Source of the DNA: Symbiodinium kawagutii
Taxonomy: Eukaryota > Sar > Dinophyceae > Suessiales > Symbiodiniaceae
Length of the DNA: 64,000 nt
Direction: 5' to 3'
NCBI GenBank assembly: GCA_009767595.1
Contig: VSDK01004314.1
Span: 321,707 to 385,706 of the forward strand
Below are positions 1-10,469 of this stretch, piece after piece. Every line of letters begins with the position of its first letter. The stretch's first letter is position 1. The position numbers and the translations under genes were made by a program. The notes below the pieces were generated by a model. It saw only the letters and a program-made list of their open reading frames with translations, had not been told where the DNA came from and did not search any database.

Positions 1-78
1 TGTTGTTGTTGTTGTGGTCGTTGTTGTTGTCGTTGTTGTTGCTGTTGTCGTTGTTGTTGTCGTTGTTGTTGCTGTTGC
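1..78. repeat. TTG/TCG-type trinucleotide microsatellite
   Basis: Imperfect tandem tgttgt, cgttgt and gctgtt hexamers run from the window edge. Similar tracts recur at about 1.46 kb and 53.0 kb. No coding role is visible. Confidence 0.9.
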
Positions 79-234
79 AGAAATAGTTTTTGATTTCATA
101 ACAAACATATGGATAATATTTTGATTTGTCACCTTGCCTCACTTTGTTTGACCTAAGTTCCCAGTAGATCTCCACGTGCCGTTGGCATTGGTGCATCATC
201 CATGGGTCCCCGCTTGCGCACCCCGGGGTGTCAG

Positions 235-360
235 GTGGTGCTGCCAGATGCCCTGCAGACGTTGACCTTCGGTCGTTGCTTCAACCAGAGCCTGGTGGCC
301 GTCCAACTGCCGCAGCTCTCAGCCCTGACCTTGGGTGAACTCTACCAGTGCAGCTTGGAG
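235..360 (+). CDS. FNIP/leucine-rich repeat protein, exon (partial gene)
   Basis: This 42-codon exon encodes about two copies of the FNIP-type leucine-rich repeat, with motifs LPDALQTLTFG, FNQSLVAVQLP and then LSALTLG followed by a weaker second copy. The family pattern is LPxxLxxLTFGxxFNQxL, about 22 residues per repeat; the fold is a solenoid thought to mediate protein binding. The exon starts after tcag, giving an AG|G acceptor, and ends at GAG before gtcggg, so both ends are phase 0 and the exon holds whole repeat units. The next exon at 1261 continues the pattern in phase. The gene probably starts left of the window. Reading on past the donor would give low-complexity sequence, which supports stopping at 360. 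Function beyond repeat-mediated binding is unknown. Confidence 0.65.
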
Positions 361-1260
361 GTCGGGATGCGCCACCAAGGTGCCCCCCAAGGTGCCCCAA
401 GGTACCCCAAGGCTTGTAACCTGTTGAGCTGATCGAACTGAATGGATTTGAGTGGTTTCAGCTGGATCAGCCGTTTTTGGAAGAGATTGCCTATTGTGAA
501 ACGGATGGTCGTTGATGAAAATATAGTATATTTATATACATATATATATATATATATACAGTATGCATCTATGTACATGTATGATACATGGCACGCCTAG
601 TGGAAGGCCCAGCGAGCAATCTGTTCTGTTCCAGCGGACATGTTAGCTTCATGTGTCTGCTGAGGGTTGGCACAAGAAATGGCGGTCGTCCTAGATTACT
701 AGGGATAGCAGGGGTTATCACCAATCAACGGATATGACATAATTAATCATTTTTGTGTTAATACCTTGGGGTTATATAGCAGCTGCAGTATCACTGTATC
801 GGCAATGTTTTGATAATTCTTCTTGCCCCAGAACTGATTTGCTGATTGTGTTAAGTACCCATTGTCAGTTGGATATCAACCATGATTGAGACTATTGACG
901 GTTGTCTACGAAGCATCATGAAGTGTTGTGATCTGGGTAGGATGTTCAAGGACGGACACTTGTTCGGCTGTTATTGATTTAGCCACATCGTCCTTTGACG
1001 CTGCCCAACTTTGGGGTCCTGAGTTGTTGCAAGTCCAACTGGTCCAAATTGACCTTGAGGTTCACACCAGTCCCACCACTGATCCTAAAATTACTGTTGT
1101 TCGCATTCCAAAGAAGTTTCCTCTTTTTTTCGATGCTGTTCACATTGGTATCCTACATTGCTGATATTGCTGTCAATCTTTACCACTTCGTTACTGGGTT
1201 CGTAGCCTCCCAGACTGCCCCTTTGGTCGTTGTTTTCCATGGTTGCGAGTCTCACAGGAG
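361..1260 (+). other. Intron between the two FNIP exons
   Basis: The interval begins gtcggg and ends caggag, a GT-AG intron of 900 bp in phase 0. It contains three short overlapping AAGGTGCCCC copies next to the donor and a (TA)n tract at about 523-562. Open frames inside it show no family motif. Confidence 0.5.
523..562. repeat. TA/ATAC microsatellite
   Basis: A run of alternating ta and atac lies inside the FNIP intron. Comparable TA tracts occur at about 4.1, 34.5, 35.35, 49.5 and 63.6 kb. Confidence 0.85.
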
Positions 1261-1341
1261 GTGAATTTACCCATGAGTCTTCAACATTTGACGTTCGGTC
1301 GTGAGTTCAACCGAAGCCTCAGCGGCGTGAGCGTGCCGCAG
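1261..1341 (+). CDS. FNIP/leucine-rich repeat protein, next exon
   Basis: The exon begins GTGAATTTACCC after caggag (AG|G) and encodes one FNIP-type repeat: LPMSLQHLTFG then REFNRSLSGVSVP. It joins the exon at 235-360 in phase 0, so the repeat series continues across the splice. The donor is probably gtatct after CAGG, in phase 1. No continuing repeat is visible downstream in the window, so the next exon is unidentified or the copy is a truncated relic. Confidence 0.6.
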
Positions 1342-1457
1342 GGTATCTTGGACACGCAAGCCGCTGCTGCTATCGTTGTTGCATCTTTTTGTTGTGTAGA
1401 ACCAATGTGTAGTCAATAGCCGCGAAGATCCAATCAAAATCCGGCATCAACCAACGT

Positions 1458-1552
1458 GCTTGTTGTCGTTGCCGTTGTCGTTGTCGTTGTCGTTGCTGCT
1501 GATGTTGCTGCTGCTGCTGTTGCTGCTGTTGTTGTTGTTGTTGCCGTTTTGT
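1458..1552. repeat. TTG/CTG trinucleotide microsatellite
   Basis: Imperfect gttgtc, gttgct and gctgct repeats. They translate to poly-Val/Ala in one frame, but nothing suggests that this is coding. Confidence 0.9.
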
Positions 1553-1559
1553 GTCTTAA

Positions 1560-3615
1560 AGAGGGATGTTACTTACATGTTGCTACTGATCATCAATGTT
1601 TCTTCTTGAAGAATGGCTTTGGGACCATCTTGATTCATCGGGATTCCGACGGATGAATCACAAAGCTGTGGTGTCGATCATTTCTTCGGATACAGAAGCT
1701 GCATTCACCACCATGTTCGATTGGACTACTGGTTTCTGATCCCAAGGGATCTCAAGGGTACCTACAGTGCAAAAAAACCACCTAAACACTGTTCTTTGGA
1801 CCCATTCTCTGTTCATAATATGAACAGCTGGTGGCTGATTCTACCCAGCAATCAGCTCAGCCATTCACAGCTCCAGCCGCCAGGTTTGAAGAGTTTGATT
1901 TGCCACGGCGGTTTCTTCTGGATCGAAGGCTGGGCGCGACTTGAAACCAGGGGAGCCACCAAGGCAACTGAAGGCAACTGTGGGGTATAGTGAACCAGGG
2001 CCTGCATGATGTTCTCATGGTGCATGATCTGTGGTCTTCCTCCCTGGTGAGGAACAGAGCTGCCTACAACTTTGAGCACAGTGTCGTGTCATGGTATCAC
2101 GGTGAGCACGGAGGATCACTCCGCCACCGGTTTCATCGCCTGAACCGTTGAGACTCCGCATGCAGAACCAGGCAGAGGAGCTGCAAAAAGGGCAGCGCTG
2201 AACCCATGGGACCCGATGTTGATGGCCAAGTGGCATGAACAGGCGTTCCAAAATGTGAAATGCAACCTTTCCAATCATTGACTATAAGAAAGTTTGGGAT
2301 ACAGATTCCTTTCATTGTTTTCGCGCTCATTGATGATTCCCCACAAGTTGGGACGACTGAAAGCCAATGTCGTAAAGCGAATTTATCCGGATCCCAGCAA
2401 AGATGTGATTTGGAGTGTGAACAGTGAGGTTTCCATCAGAAGTGGAGCCGATTTACGCCATGTGAATCCTAGCACAAACATCGTTGGACAGATCACCAGA
2501 ACAGATGACCCATACTTGTCCTTTCCAGCCCCATCACTGTGAGTCTGAGGTTGTTTATATTTGAACCATTTGGATCCATTTGGTATAATTTGAACCCATC
2601 CATGCCTCTTGGTATGACATATTCTGGGCACGAGGGGATGAACATCCAACGGCTGCCCCTGGCTGAGAGTTGGGGCCACCTGGAACACCCTGAGGCAGAG
2701 CGTGAAAAAGAAGTTGCCCCTGCAAACGTTTGGTGCTTGGCAATGGCTTCAGGAAAGGTCAACTGAATTGGTGCTTGCTCAATGGTTGATTTATGGTTAC
2801 TCAATGCTTAAGAGAATGTTTGAATGGTGGTTCAATGGTGGTTAAATGGTGGTACAATAAAAGGATGGTTAATACGATGGTTGGTGATGGTTAATCCATG
2901 GTTCATGGTCATTTTTCATAGGTTCATGGTTGATTGCGACGGTGCAAAAACATGTGTGAATCTCCGGTGCTTTCCAAGGTTTTATCATAAATTGCATTGC
3001 TTGGCCGTTAAACCAGGTCACCTGCTTTTGACACAATCCCGGTTCATAACTTGAGCCAAGACGCAATGGCTGTGGCATTTTTTGCCATTCACTGGCTCAT
3101 CGCCTCAGTCATATTTCCTGAAAGTGTCCATTCCGTCACACTGATGTTTGTAACACCAGAGGGTTCAAAGATATTCGACATAAACTCACACAGTTCAGGC
3201 TTCGCTTCCTAAGAGGCTGCGATGGAGTGGCGACAAGTATTGGGGTCCGTGAATGGTAGCCCAAAGCATCACCAAGATGAGGTAGATTGGAAAACAAAAA
3301 CGACTTCGGGCCCACGCACCCGATTTGAAAGCAAATGTGTGAACGACACCTAGAAGATGCGCTTGATGTTATCAAGGAGCATGCTCGAATTTTGAAAAGA
3401 GAGATCACTGTGCAATGCTAGCTAAAAAACGGTACTTCAGAAGTTGGGTCTCTCTCTCTCTCTTTTTCTATTTCTTGCTCTATTGACATATTTGTCAGAA
3501 GGTTTTTGATCCAAAAGTGAAGCCAAAACACGTCCCCACTGCACCCCTTTCGAAACATCATGTCCCAAAAAAAGTCATGGAGAGTCATGGTTGCTAGCCA
3601 GCATCAAGCAGCAAC
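1560..3615. other. No gene recognised; chance open frames and ATGGTT-rich DNA
   Basis: Several open frames of 60-100 codons overlap on both strands between 1.7 and 2.8 kb, with no shared frame, motif or good splice context. About 2.82-2.94 kb is degenerate atggtt/ggttca tandem sequence. A short tc tract lies near 3.45 kb. I see no supported gene. Confidence 0.5.
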
Positions 3616-3619
3616 CAGC

Positions 3620-3665
3620 TACTGGTGGGTGGTTTTAAACATTTGTTCTTTCTCCCAGTACTTAG
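3620..3665 (+). mobile_element. MITE family B, left-end fragment
   Basis: Contains actggtgggtggttttaaac and then a T-rich stretch with ctcccagta, matching the left end of family B (full copies at 4732, 32249 and 51732). The right end with ggttcaaccaccaacca is missing. Confidence 0.55.
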
Positions 3666-3885
3666 GAATATATTCCCTAGCCATTGTCAACTATTACTAA
3701 CCATTATTAAACCACTAGTAACCATTATGAAACTTATAATCCCTTCTAAAACCATTACAATTCCTTCTACTGTAATTGTAATCCCTTCTTAAGCCATTAT
3801 AATCCCTCATAAAACCATTATGATCCCCTGTAAAACCATTATAATCCCTTATAAAACCATTCTAATCCCTTGTAGAACCAGTGAT
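3666..3885. repeat. Degenerate tandem repeat, unit about 22 bp
   Basis: Repeats of the type aaaccattataatccctt run head to tail with substitutions and small length changes. Confidence 0.8.
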
Positions 3886-3922
3886 TAACCATCATCAGCT
3901 CATCTTCAGCTGCCGGCCCCAG

Positions 3923-3996
3923 GCTGCAGTGTTTGATCGAGTACCTGACCCCACAGCTGGAGGTCCCGGCGGGGCGACGACTGCAACCCCATGGAG
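3923..3996 (+). CDS. Exon candidate, unknown protein (LQCLIEYLTPQLE)
   Basis: Follows gccccag (AG|G) and encodes LQCLIEYLTPQLEVPAGR and a few more residues. Two donors are possible: gtcccg after CTGGAG at 3962, or gtttct after CATGGAG at 3996. The leucine-rich amphipathic peptide looks like real protein and is on the same strand as the better supported exons. Another frame is also open here, so the call is tentative. No family is recognised. Confidence 0.4.
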
Positions 3997-4029
3997 GTTT
4001 CTAAGTGCATTGGATGGGATTGTATATGA

Positions 4030-4178
4030 TATTCATGTAGTATGTAAATGTATAATATATTTATATCTATTACATATATACGAAAAGTATATGTGTATAT
4101 AAAGTCTCTGATATGTATTTGTATCTTTATATATATATGCATATAGAGTAGAGTATATATATATATATATACATAAAT
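4030..4178. repeat. AT-rich TA/GTATA microsatellite region
   Basis: Mixed atgtat, tatata and atacat tracts. The longest pure TA run is near 4155-4171. Confidence 0.8.
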
Positions 4179-4448
4179 ACTTCATAGTTTTCACATTAAG
4201 CAATATTCAGCGTTTTTTAAATGCGCTGCGGAGGAACCCGTGGTCGATAGATGGGTGGACCAGCTGCATGTTCATGTGGCAACGTAAAGACTTGCTCAGG
4301 TGTCAATGACATGCTTATGCAGGTAATACACAGGCAGTTTCCTGATTTTAGCTCAGTGAGGTGACCACACTGTATTCAGCTGCCCGAAGGGATCACAGTT
4401 GTGTCAATTCGATGGGATCCATGTACTACGGACCATCCCAAAAGGGTT

Positions 4449-4496
4449 TGGTTGGTTGGCAGGTTGGTTGCTTGGTTGCTTGGTTGGTTGGTTGGG
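4449..4496. repeat. GGTTG pentamer/tetramer microsatellite
   Basis: Tandem ggttggttgg and gcttggttgg units. The following 130 bases are open in more than one frame (for example ELCVEKEITDQNE after ctgcag at 4534), but the frame cannot be chosen and no exon is asserted. Confidence 0.8.
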
Positions 4497-4640
4497 ATTT
4501 CGCTTGGCAATCCACACGGCTCCCCGGCTGCAGGAGCTTTGCGTTGAAAAGGAGATCACAGATCAAAATGAGGTGCAGAGGCTTGGCCGCTTCGCTTAGT
4601 CGCTGGCTCTCAGATGGTGTCCCTTGTTGATCCAAGCTGG

Positions 4641-4712
4641 GCTGGTGGTTTTACAAGGGTCTTACAGGGGTCATAACCATTGATAATCGTTAACTATAGG
4701 GGAATCTAAACA
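4641..4712 (+). mobile_element. Interspersed repeat family E copy
   Basis: Shares the core cataaccattgataatcgtt and taggggaat with copies at about 22136, 32590, 38148, 47560 and 49832. No clear terminal inverted repeat is visible, so the element class is open. Confidence 0.45.
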
Positions 4713-4731
4713 AGCAGAATGGCGAAACAAC

Positions 4732-4841
4732 TACTGGTTGGTGGTTTGATTGACATTTTGTCTTTTCCCAAATGTAATTATGAACAAATGGTTGGTTGAC
4801 TTTCGTATATTTTTCATAGGGGTGGTTCAACCACCAAGCAG
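4732..4841 (+). mobile_element. MITE family B, full copy
   Basis: Starts actggttggtggttt and ends ggtggttcaaccaccaagca, with the family core aaatggttggttgac and atttttcatagg. The ends are imperfect inverted repeats. The element is about 110 bp with no coding capacity. The next 430 bp hold nothing recognisable. Confidence 0.7.
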
Positions 4842-5270
4842 TGATGTTTTTGGTAGCGAAAATGATAGTTTGGTGTTGTTTGGTGTCAATTTCAATTCAG
4901 TCCTCAAATGATCTTTGCAACCAACAGCCGTAGGCACATGCTAGGTCCAACCTTCACCCATCATGCCTTCATGAATTTCAAAGTTTAGCATCACATGATC
5001 AGAGAACTACTCGGTATAGGGATCGGCGAGGATATAAACAAAATCTTTATAATGTCATGATGCAATGATGTCGACATGTTCCGATGTAAAAGTCCATGAA
5101 ACTTGAATGCTTTGATCCTACGTTTTGCATTCAATGCAAATGTTAAATTGTGATACATCACGTTTCTATCGATCATAAAGGGTAATGACACACCACTTGG
5201 TATATCAAGTTGCGTGTTCTTGGCGTGGCAATGGCCCCTAATGAACAATACTCATTTGTGTGATTGGCAG

Positions 5271-5353
5271 ACAATGAGTTCATCCCCAACCGAACCACCA
5301 CCGCCACCTCTTTGCAACAGCTGCGTGGTACAACACTTCAGCCATCGCAACAG
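5271..5353 (+). CDS. Exon candidate, unknown protein (NEFIPNRTTTATSLQQL)
   Basis: Follows gattggcag and ends CAACAG before gttctt. The frame encodes NEFIPNRTTTATSLQQLRG and then TTLQPSQQ. It is a Thr/Gln-rich peptide with no recognised domain. The acceptor lacks the G that follows AG at the best-supported junctions, so confidence is modest. Confidence 0.35.
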
Positions 5354-6450
5354 GTTCTTGAAAGCCACAACGCTTGTGACTGGGCTCTGTGAGGGAGTTG
5401 GGTATGGCGTGAATGGCGGAGTTTGGTATGCTTTGTTCCTAATTCTGAATATATTTCAACAAGAATTAGTGATTAAGAATGCAATATATGTTTTGATCTA
5501 CTGGATAAATGTGTATATATGCACCCCTTGCGGGCCACCCCCCATGCTATGGTCCCCCCCTCATGGATGTTTCATAGCAGCCGTACTTCTCGACTTGAAA
5601 GACTTTTGCACAGAGCAGTCCAACTCGTAGGCCCATCAACCTACACATGCATTGCACATGTTGGAACAATGTACTATGTACTTGATAGTCATGATATACT
5701 ACCAAGTACATATATGTACATTGTATATCAGGACTATACTTTGTACTATGTACTTGATAGTTGATAAATCTACATCATTTTTGGTCATGTGTTACAAAGT
5801 ACTTATCGTAGGGTTTACTCGTCACAGTGGCAAAATCTCGTAACCAAAATGGTGTGCCATTGGGAAGCATTGCATAATTTTTGGAAAGGGCGATCTGCCT
5901 TGATTGTGTTGCTGATATTTTTGGGGTCACTTTCTAATGACTTGTTAGGATACTTCTGCTGCTGCTGTTGCTTGGTGCTACCTACACAACATGTCTTATT
6001 ACATATATGCTACCTACTATAGTTTCTTTCCCACCCACATACTATATACCACCTATACGCTATACGCTACCCGTATGATACCGATGTTTTGCCTGTATGC
6101 TACCTATGTGCTACGTCCATGGCATCTGAGATGCAACCTCCACAGGTCCACAGGTGGGGCACCACCGCAGCAAACATTTGGGTAGTCATGGTTTATCAGC
6201 AATGATGGCCCTCAAAAACAATCATCCAATTGTCAATTGGCAGTGATCATTTGTGACCAGTATGATCAACCAGTACGACCAAAATAACCAAATGATCAAC
6301 CATTATTGATGGTTCTTAGTGGTGGATCAACCAGTAGGATCAACCATTTTCTGAAATCGCCAGCATAGAATAATGGATCACTGGTATCTTATCTGAAACC
6401 AGCATCAATCATCGATTCCCAATGGTAGATCCCACCAACGGATCGCTGAG
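5354..6450. other. No gene recognised; locally repeated AT-rich sequence
   Basis: Contains two copies of tgtactatgtacttgatag near 5669 and 5741, with related gtac-rich palindromic stretches between. A run of related gctacctac/gctatacgctac words lies at about 6008-6115. About 6200-6415 is rich in gatcaacca/accagta words. No supported exon. Confidence 0.5.
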
Positions 6451-6523
6451 GTGGGCATCCTTCCAGTACCTCATCCCATCGTCATTCGCACCTACCAGGC
6501 GGATCAAGCATCCGCCGTGCCTG
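6451..6523 (+). CDS. Exon candidate, unknown protein (HPIVIRTYQADQASAVP)
   Basis: Starts after gctgag (AG|G) with VGILPVPHPIVIRTYQADQ and then ASAVPG, and ends before gtggtg. The frame stays open about 20 codons upstream, to an alternative acceptor at 6428. The composition is protein-like and the other two plus frames look less natural. No family is recognised. Confidence 0.4.
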
Positions 6524-7006
6524 GTGGTGGAGCATTCCCCCGTGGTTGGTGGTGTTCCCCACGTGATCCACCTTGGTGAATCAAGGTCTTGGATAAGACG
6601 CCTGTGGTCCTGACGATTCTTGACATTGCATTGAACACCAGATTTTGTCATGGCTTATAAGGCTTGTAAGGCTTATAATCAACCAATATCAACCATACTT
6701 CGCCATGGCATTTTGAAGAATACTAAGACTGATTTGCCATCAGCGATGACCCACTATGGTTTCAGTCAAGATTGCAATGGCAAGTTTGTTCATCTCAGGC
6801 ATGATGGAGCAAAGGGCCGCTAACAGCTATTTAATCGGTGTACATTCGTGCACCATGCCATCATGCGTCGGAGTGGCTTGTTCATCCCTCCGTTGATTTG
6901 TGGTGATCTCCCGACATGCTTACTAAACTTCTCCAATGCATATCAGTCACTAACACTGATTGACCAATTGTATCCACGGTTGACTTCCAGTTGCCGTACG
7001 GGTGAG

Positions 7007-7071
7007 GTATGTCACAGAAGACTCTGCTGTCATGGCATACTTTGCTGCATTTCCATGGGTGTCCTTACCTG
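7007..7071 (+). CDS. Exon candidate resembling nucleoredoxin/tryparedoxin fold
   Basis: After gggtgag (AG|G) the exon encodes YVTEDSAVMAYFAAFPWVS followed by LPG, and it ends before the donor gtataa. In nucleoredoxin and tryparedoxin (thioredoxin-like) proteins, the segment after the WCPPC active site reads roughly YVSSDxxxxxFxxYFxxMPWLAVP. The match to YV-(T/S)-x-D, YF and PW-x-x-LP is the basis of the call. The active-site exon with the two cysteines is not visible upstream, so this is either one exon of a gene with long introns or an isolated relic. Chance resemblance cannot be excluded over about 22 residues. Confidence 0.4.
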
Positions 7072-7758
7072 GTATAACTTTGATTTGTACAAGCATGGGT
7101 ATGAATCAGCCACTGCTGATTCAGCAACCATTGATCATCATCAAACCAGGGTGCTCTTCATTGCGCTCAAGTTTCAACTGCCATGTGCGCCGTTGATTCG
7201 TTGGGTTGTTGCTGCCACAGACTTTTGAACTGCAACAGCGATCAGTGTGAGACGTGTCCCAAGCAGCGCCGGCTTGTCCATCTTGTACGAGTTGACTAGC
7301 CCCTTAGCCATCCTTTCATGCACAGATATGTTTCAAATGTGTGTAGTGGTGAATTAATAATACCTTGGGGAGGGCCCTTACCACGAATCACTACCTCTTT
7401 GCCACTCATAATCAGACAGTTTTCCCAAGGATTTCAATAAAAAATGTGATGGCCTCAGCGCACCGCTACCGTCCATGAAATTGTCGTACCAATCTACTCA
7501 TCTTCCAACAAACTGCCTTGTTGATCCAAATTGGTTTCTCAATGCTTTTGAGATTTTATTGGCTATAGAATAATTAATAGTGAATGATTTGGGGGTCTCC
7601 CTGACAAACCACCAAATGGTACTGACATGGTTGAATTCCACCGAACTGAATGATGTTCGCTGTAGTGATCTTATCTCATGCCGCAGCTTCACTGTTGGTT
7701 GGCTCCTTGGTAGCATCATCATCGGGGTCGACTGTCGGGCCGCAGAGATCCTCGAAAG

Positions 7759-7883
7759 GCCAGCGCCTATACAGCCATGTGGTTCACCTCCTACATGCAG
7801 CTTGGCAGCGGCGCAACTCCGACGACTGTGTCCAAGGAGTTTGTGTATGTTTATGTCACTAGTAAATACCGCACCATCAAATG
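7759..7883 (+). CDS. Exon candidate with canonical GTAAGT donor, unknown protein
   Basis: The frame after cgaaag (AG|G) reads ASAYTAMWFTSYMQLGSGA, then TPTTVSKEFVYVYVTSKY and RTIK, and ends at the consensus donor gtaagt. It is open back to a stop at 7711, next to another acceptor (ttggtag). The peptide is rich in aromatics and beta-prone. About 7650-7870 is open in several frames on both strands, so the choice rests on the donor. Family unknown. Confidence 0.45.
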
Positions 7884-8595
7884 GTAAGTGGTTTTCAAGT
7901 TTTGGTTCATCGGCTAGAAATACTTTTGCAATATACATCATATTTTTCCGGATTCATTTGGGCAGTTCAGACGCCATCGTTTGCGTCAAGACGAGCTCCC
8001 AGCATGTTTGTCGATCCAATCCAGCAGTCCCTTAAGGAGACTGGGAGCGGGCAAAGCATGAAGTGGGCGATGGGTAGCGTTAAGGGCAGCAGTGCGGTAG
8101 TTGCGACCTGAGTAACCAGTTATTGATAGGGGTCCCTTCCCTATCGCCAGCGGATCGTCAGAAAGCTTCACAAGTAGACAAATCGCGTGCGACCATCAAT
8201 AGGGAGTTATGCCAACCACCATTGACTAGCCAATCCAGAATTCCAATTCCGGGTTTGACCAATGACTTTTCTTCGGGTCATTAATATACTCTACTATTGG
8301 TTGAACGGAAGGTATAGTATCTACATGGCCGTAGTGCCTCATGCACGTCCTTAACGACCTTCAGTGCAGCAGCATATACCAGCACTGTTCCCGATTCCCG
8401 GATGGAAACATCATGGAACATCGAAATCTCTGAGATCTCTGGGTGCCTAGGGGTTCTGTAGAGGTGACGGTATCTTCAATTATTTGGGTTTCATATGGTT
8501 TGAAAACGATGTTCACAATCGACATTGATACTCTAGACTTGGTACACGCCATGGTGACTCAATGTGGGTAGCTTAGAAAATGATGGGTGGCATGA

Positions 8596-8772
8596 TTCAC
8601 ACCTGGGAGATTCTTCTACACCACACGTCCTGGGACAGGGCTCTGCAGGGTGCAGTGCTTCAGGTGGGGTGTGATCTTCACCCGGTCGCAGAGAATGCCT
8701 CTGTACGATTGGAAGAAGATTCGCTTGGCTGTGGACTCAGTTGGGAGCACCTCATCGGTCGATCTCGAGTGA
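8596..8772 (+). CDS. Exon candidate, unknown basic protein, ends in stop
   Basis: A frame of 58 codons is open from 8596 to a TGA at 8770. It includes FFYTTRPGTGLCRVQCFRW and, further on, RMPLYDWKKIRLAVDSVG. An AG|G acceptor (ctctgcag|GG) would start the exon near 8648. It may be a terminal exon, since a MITE begins 16 bases after the stop. A second plus frame is also open. No domain is recognised. Confidence 0.35.
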   Translation, partial: FTPGRFFYTTRPGTGLCRVQCFRWGVIFTRSQRMPLYDWKKIRLAVDSVGSTSSVDLE

Positions 8773-8787
8773 TTACCCTCTGGCAAC

Positions 8788-8874
8788 CTAACCTGGCAAT
8801 GGAAAATCCACCATTTCTTGGTGTTTTCCCTGGGTTTCACTATAAAATATTGTTAAAATCCATTGCCAGGTTAG
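8788..8874. mobile_element. MITE family D (hairpin element) copy 1
   Basis: The 87-bp element starts ctaacctggcaatgga and ends with the exact complement tccattgccaggttag, a 16-bp perfect terminal inverted repeat. The internal motif is aaaatccaccattt. A second copy with different arm bases lies at 58130-58213. Confidence 0.75.
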
Positions 8875-10145
8875 TTTACCGGAGGGTACATGTGCCAATT
8901 GATTGACAAATTTGACTTTCAGTCATTTTGCAAATGATCAAAACCCCCCAGCAAGTGAACTCTGTTGCGTCAACTCAGTTGTGCACTGAAACTCTAGGGC
9001 CTTGCCATTAGAAGTTTAAGCCTAGAAATCAATCCAACAAGTGTTCATGTACTCGTGATATGCACTAAGGTCACGATCAACAACTGAGGAAGGGAAGATG
9101 CGGATGGACTACGGTTGCAGTGCGGGAAACAAAAACGTAAGTCTGAGAATTGATCCACCGGAGCCAAGCAAGCCACAAACTCCTTGCGACATCACAATAC
9201 GAGTTGCGGGTGTTGGGCCCTCAATGCACCCCAATCATCCTCAATCTTTGAGGATCCTTGCTTAACATATCCACTATCTCAATTGCCAACTCCCAGCCAA
9301 ACATGTCTTGATAGTCTGTCATACCATGTTATATTATGTCATGCTTTGTGATGTTACATTCTATTCTATTTAATTCTATCTATGTGTTTGTGATATTACG
9401 TTATAATACACGGCAGCAAATTATTTCATGTTGTGTTTTCAAGTGCTTGATTTTTATGTTGTTGTTGGTGATGCGTTGGGTGACCACTAAAACCATCAAA
9501 ATGAGGATGGTGATCACGGTTCCATCATGAACCATAATCAATCACTATGAATAACCTCAATTTACCACTATGAAACACGTCATGATTATCATATGAGCAC
9601 TATTGACCATCATGTTTCGGCTACAGTAAAAGATATTTACCGTGAGCTGTTGAATGGTAGCTGCTTCTAAACCCCAGCTGGGTCAAAAATCTTGATTGAT
9701 TACCTTGCTCCAAGTGACCTACATGAATGCTTCACCGTCAAATGGAGAATAGCAGCGACATAGAACAACATAGAACAACCAACATCAATCAAGAATAAGG
9801 ATCAAATGACATGAAATGGGAGATTGTCAACAAAGCCTCGCATTTGAGCTTGTGAATCAGCAACAACTGCTGGTGGTGGCACCCCGCCATGTCTCCCACG
9901 CTGGCAAGCTGCGTCCATGTCAGACTCTCAGATTTCTGAGTGGGTGGTGATGTACCACATTTATTTCGATATCCAATCATTGGTAAACCACCCTGTCACC
10001 GGTCTAGGGTGACTCAACAGAACCTGAGAGAGCCAAGCAGAGCCTTGGACATATTGGGGCATACTGATTGAACAGCCTTCATTAAATCATTGATTTTCCA
10101 TTTCAACTATGGTTGACTATTCTTCATTGTTCGCCATTGTTGTAG
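8875..10145. other. No gene recognised
   Basis: AT-moderate sequence with short open frames only. About 9310-9480 is T-rich with repeated ctattctattt and atgttat words. No exon with both splice signals was found. Confidence 0.5.
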
Positions 10146-10211
10146 CCTCCCCCCTGGATGCAAAGCTGCAAACGTGGCCTTCCGGCGGCTCGTCCCGAGG
10201 CGACTCAAGGT
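10146..10211 (+). CDS. Exon candidate, unknown basic protein (frame uncertain)
   Basis: A GC-rich island follows ttgttgtag. One frame gives LPPGCKAANVAFRRLVPRR and then LK before gttgga. A second frame from an ATG (MQSCKRGLPAARPEATQG) is also plausible. The island is probably coding, but the frame is not secure. Confidence 0.3.
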
Positions 10212-10280
10212 TGGACGGTAGTAGGGTATTGCTCCGAAGCTGGGGCCAGCACAGACTAGAGACGGTTGGCAATGATCTTT

Positions 10281-10342
10281 AGATGGGTAAGTGTCAGCTA
10301 ATGATGGGTAAGTGTCAGCTAATGATGGGTAAGTGTCAGCTT
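10281..10342. repeat. Three tandem copies of a 21-bp unit containing GGTAAGTG
   Basis: The unit gatgggtaagtgtcagctaa is repeated three times at 21-bp spacing with almost no divergence. Each unit contains the splice-donor-like string GTAAGT. Confidence 0.9.
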
Positions 10343-10469
10343 TTGATTCTCTTAAACCTTTCTCAAACTACCCAGTGCCTTTGTGAGGTTCTATCCGAAC
10401 TTCATGCACTAAACAGCCGTTGGTTCCCGTGAATCCACTGGATAATTTGACCACGAAGTAGTACAGTAG

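Noticed and set aside
361..430. Continuation of the FNIP exon through AAGGTGCCCC repeats
   Set aside because: The repeat motif stops at 360 at a GT donor, and the following codons are short-period repeats without the FNIP pattern.
7498..8035. 147-codon minus and 151-codon plus open frames at 7.5-8.0 kb
   Set aside because: Both overlap the exon candidate at 7759-7883, which has a consensus donor. The long frames run through AT-rich flanks without protein-like character.
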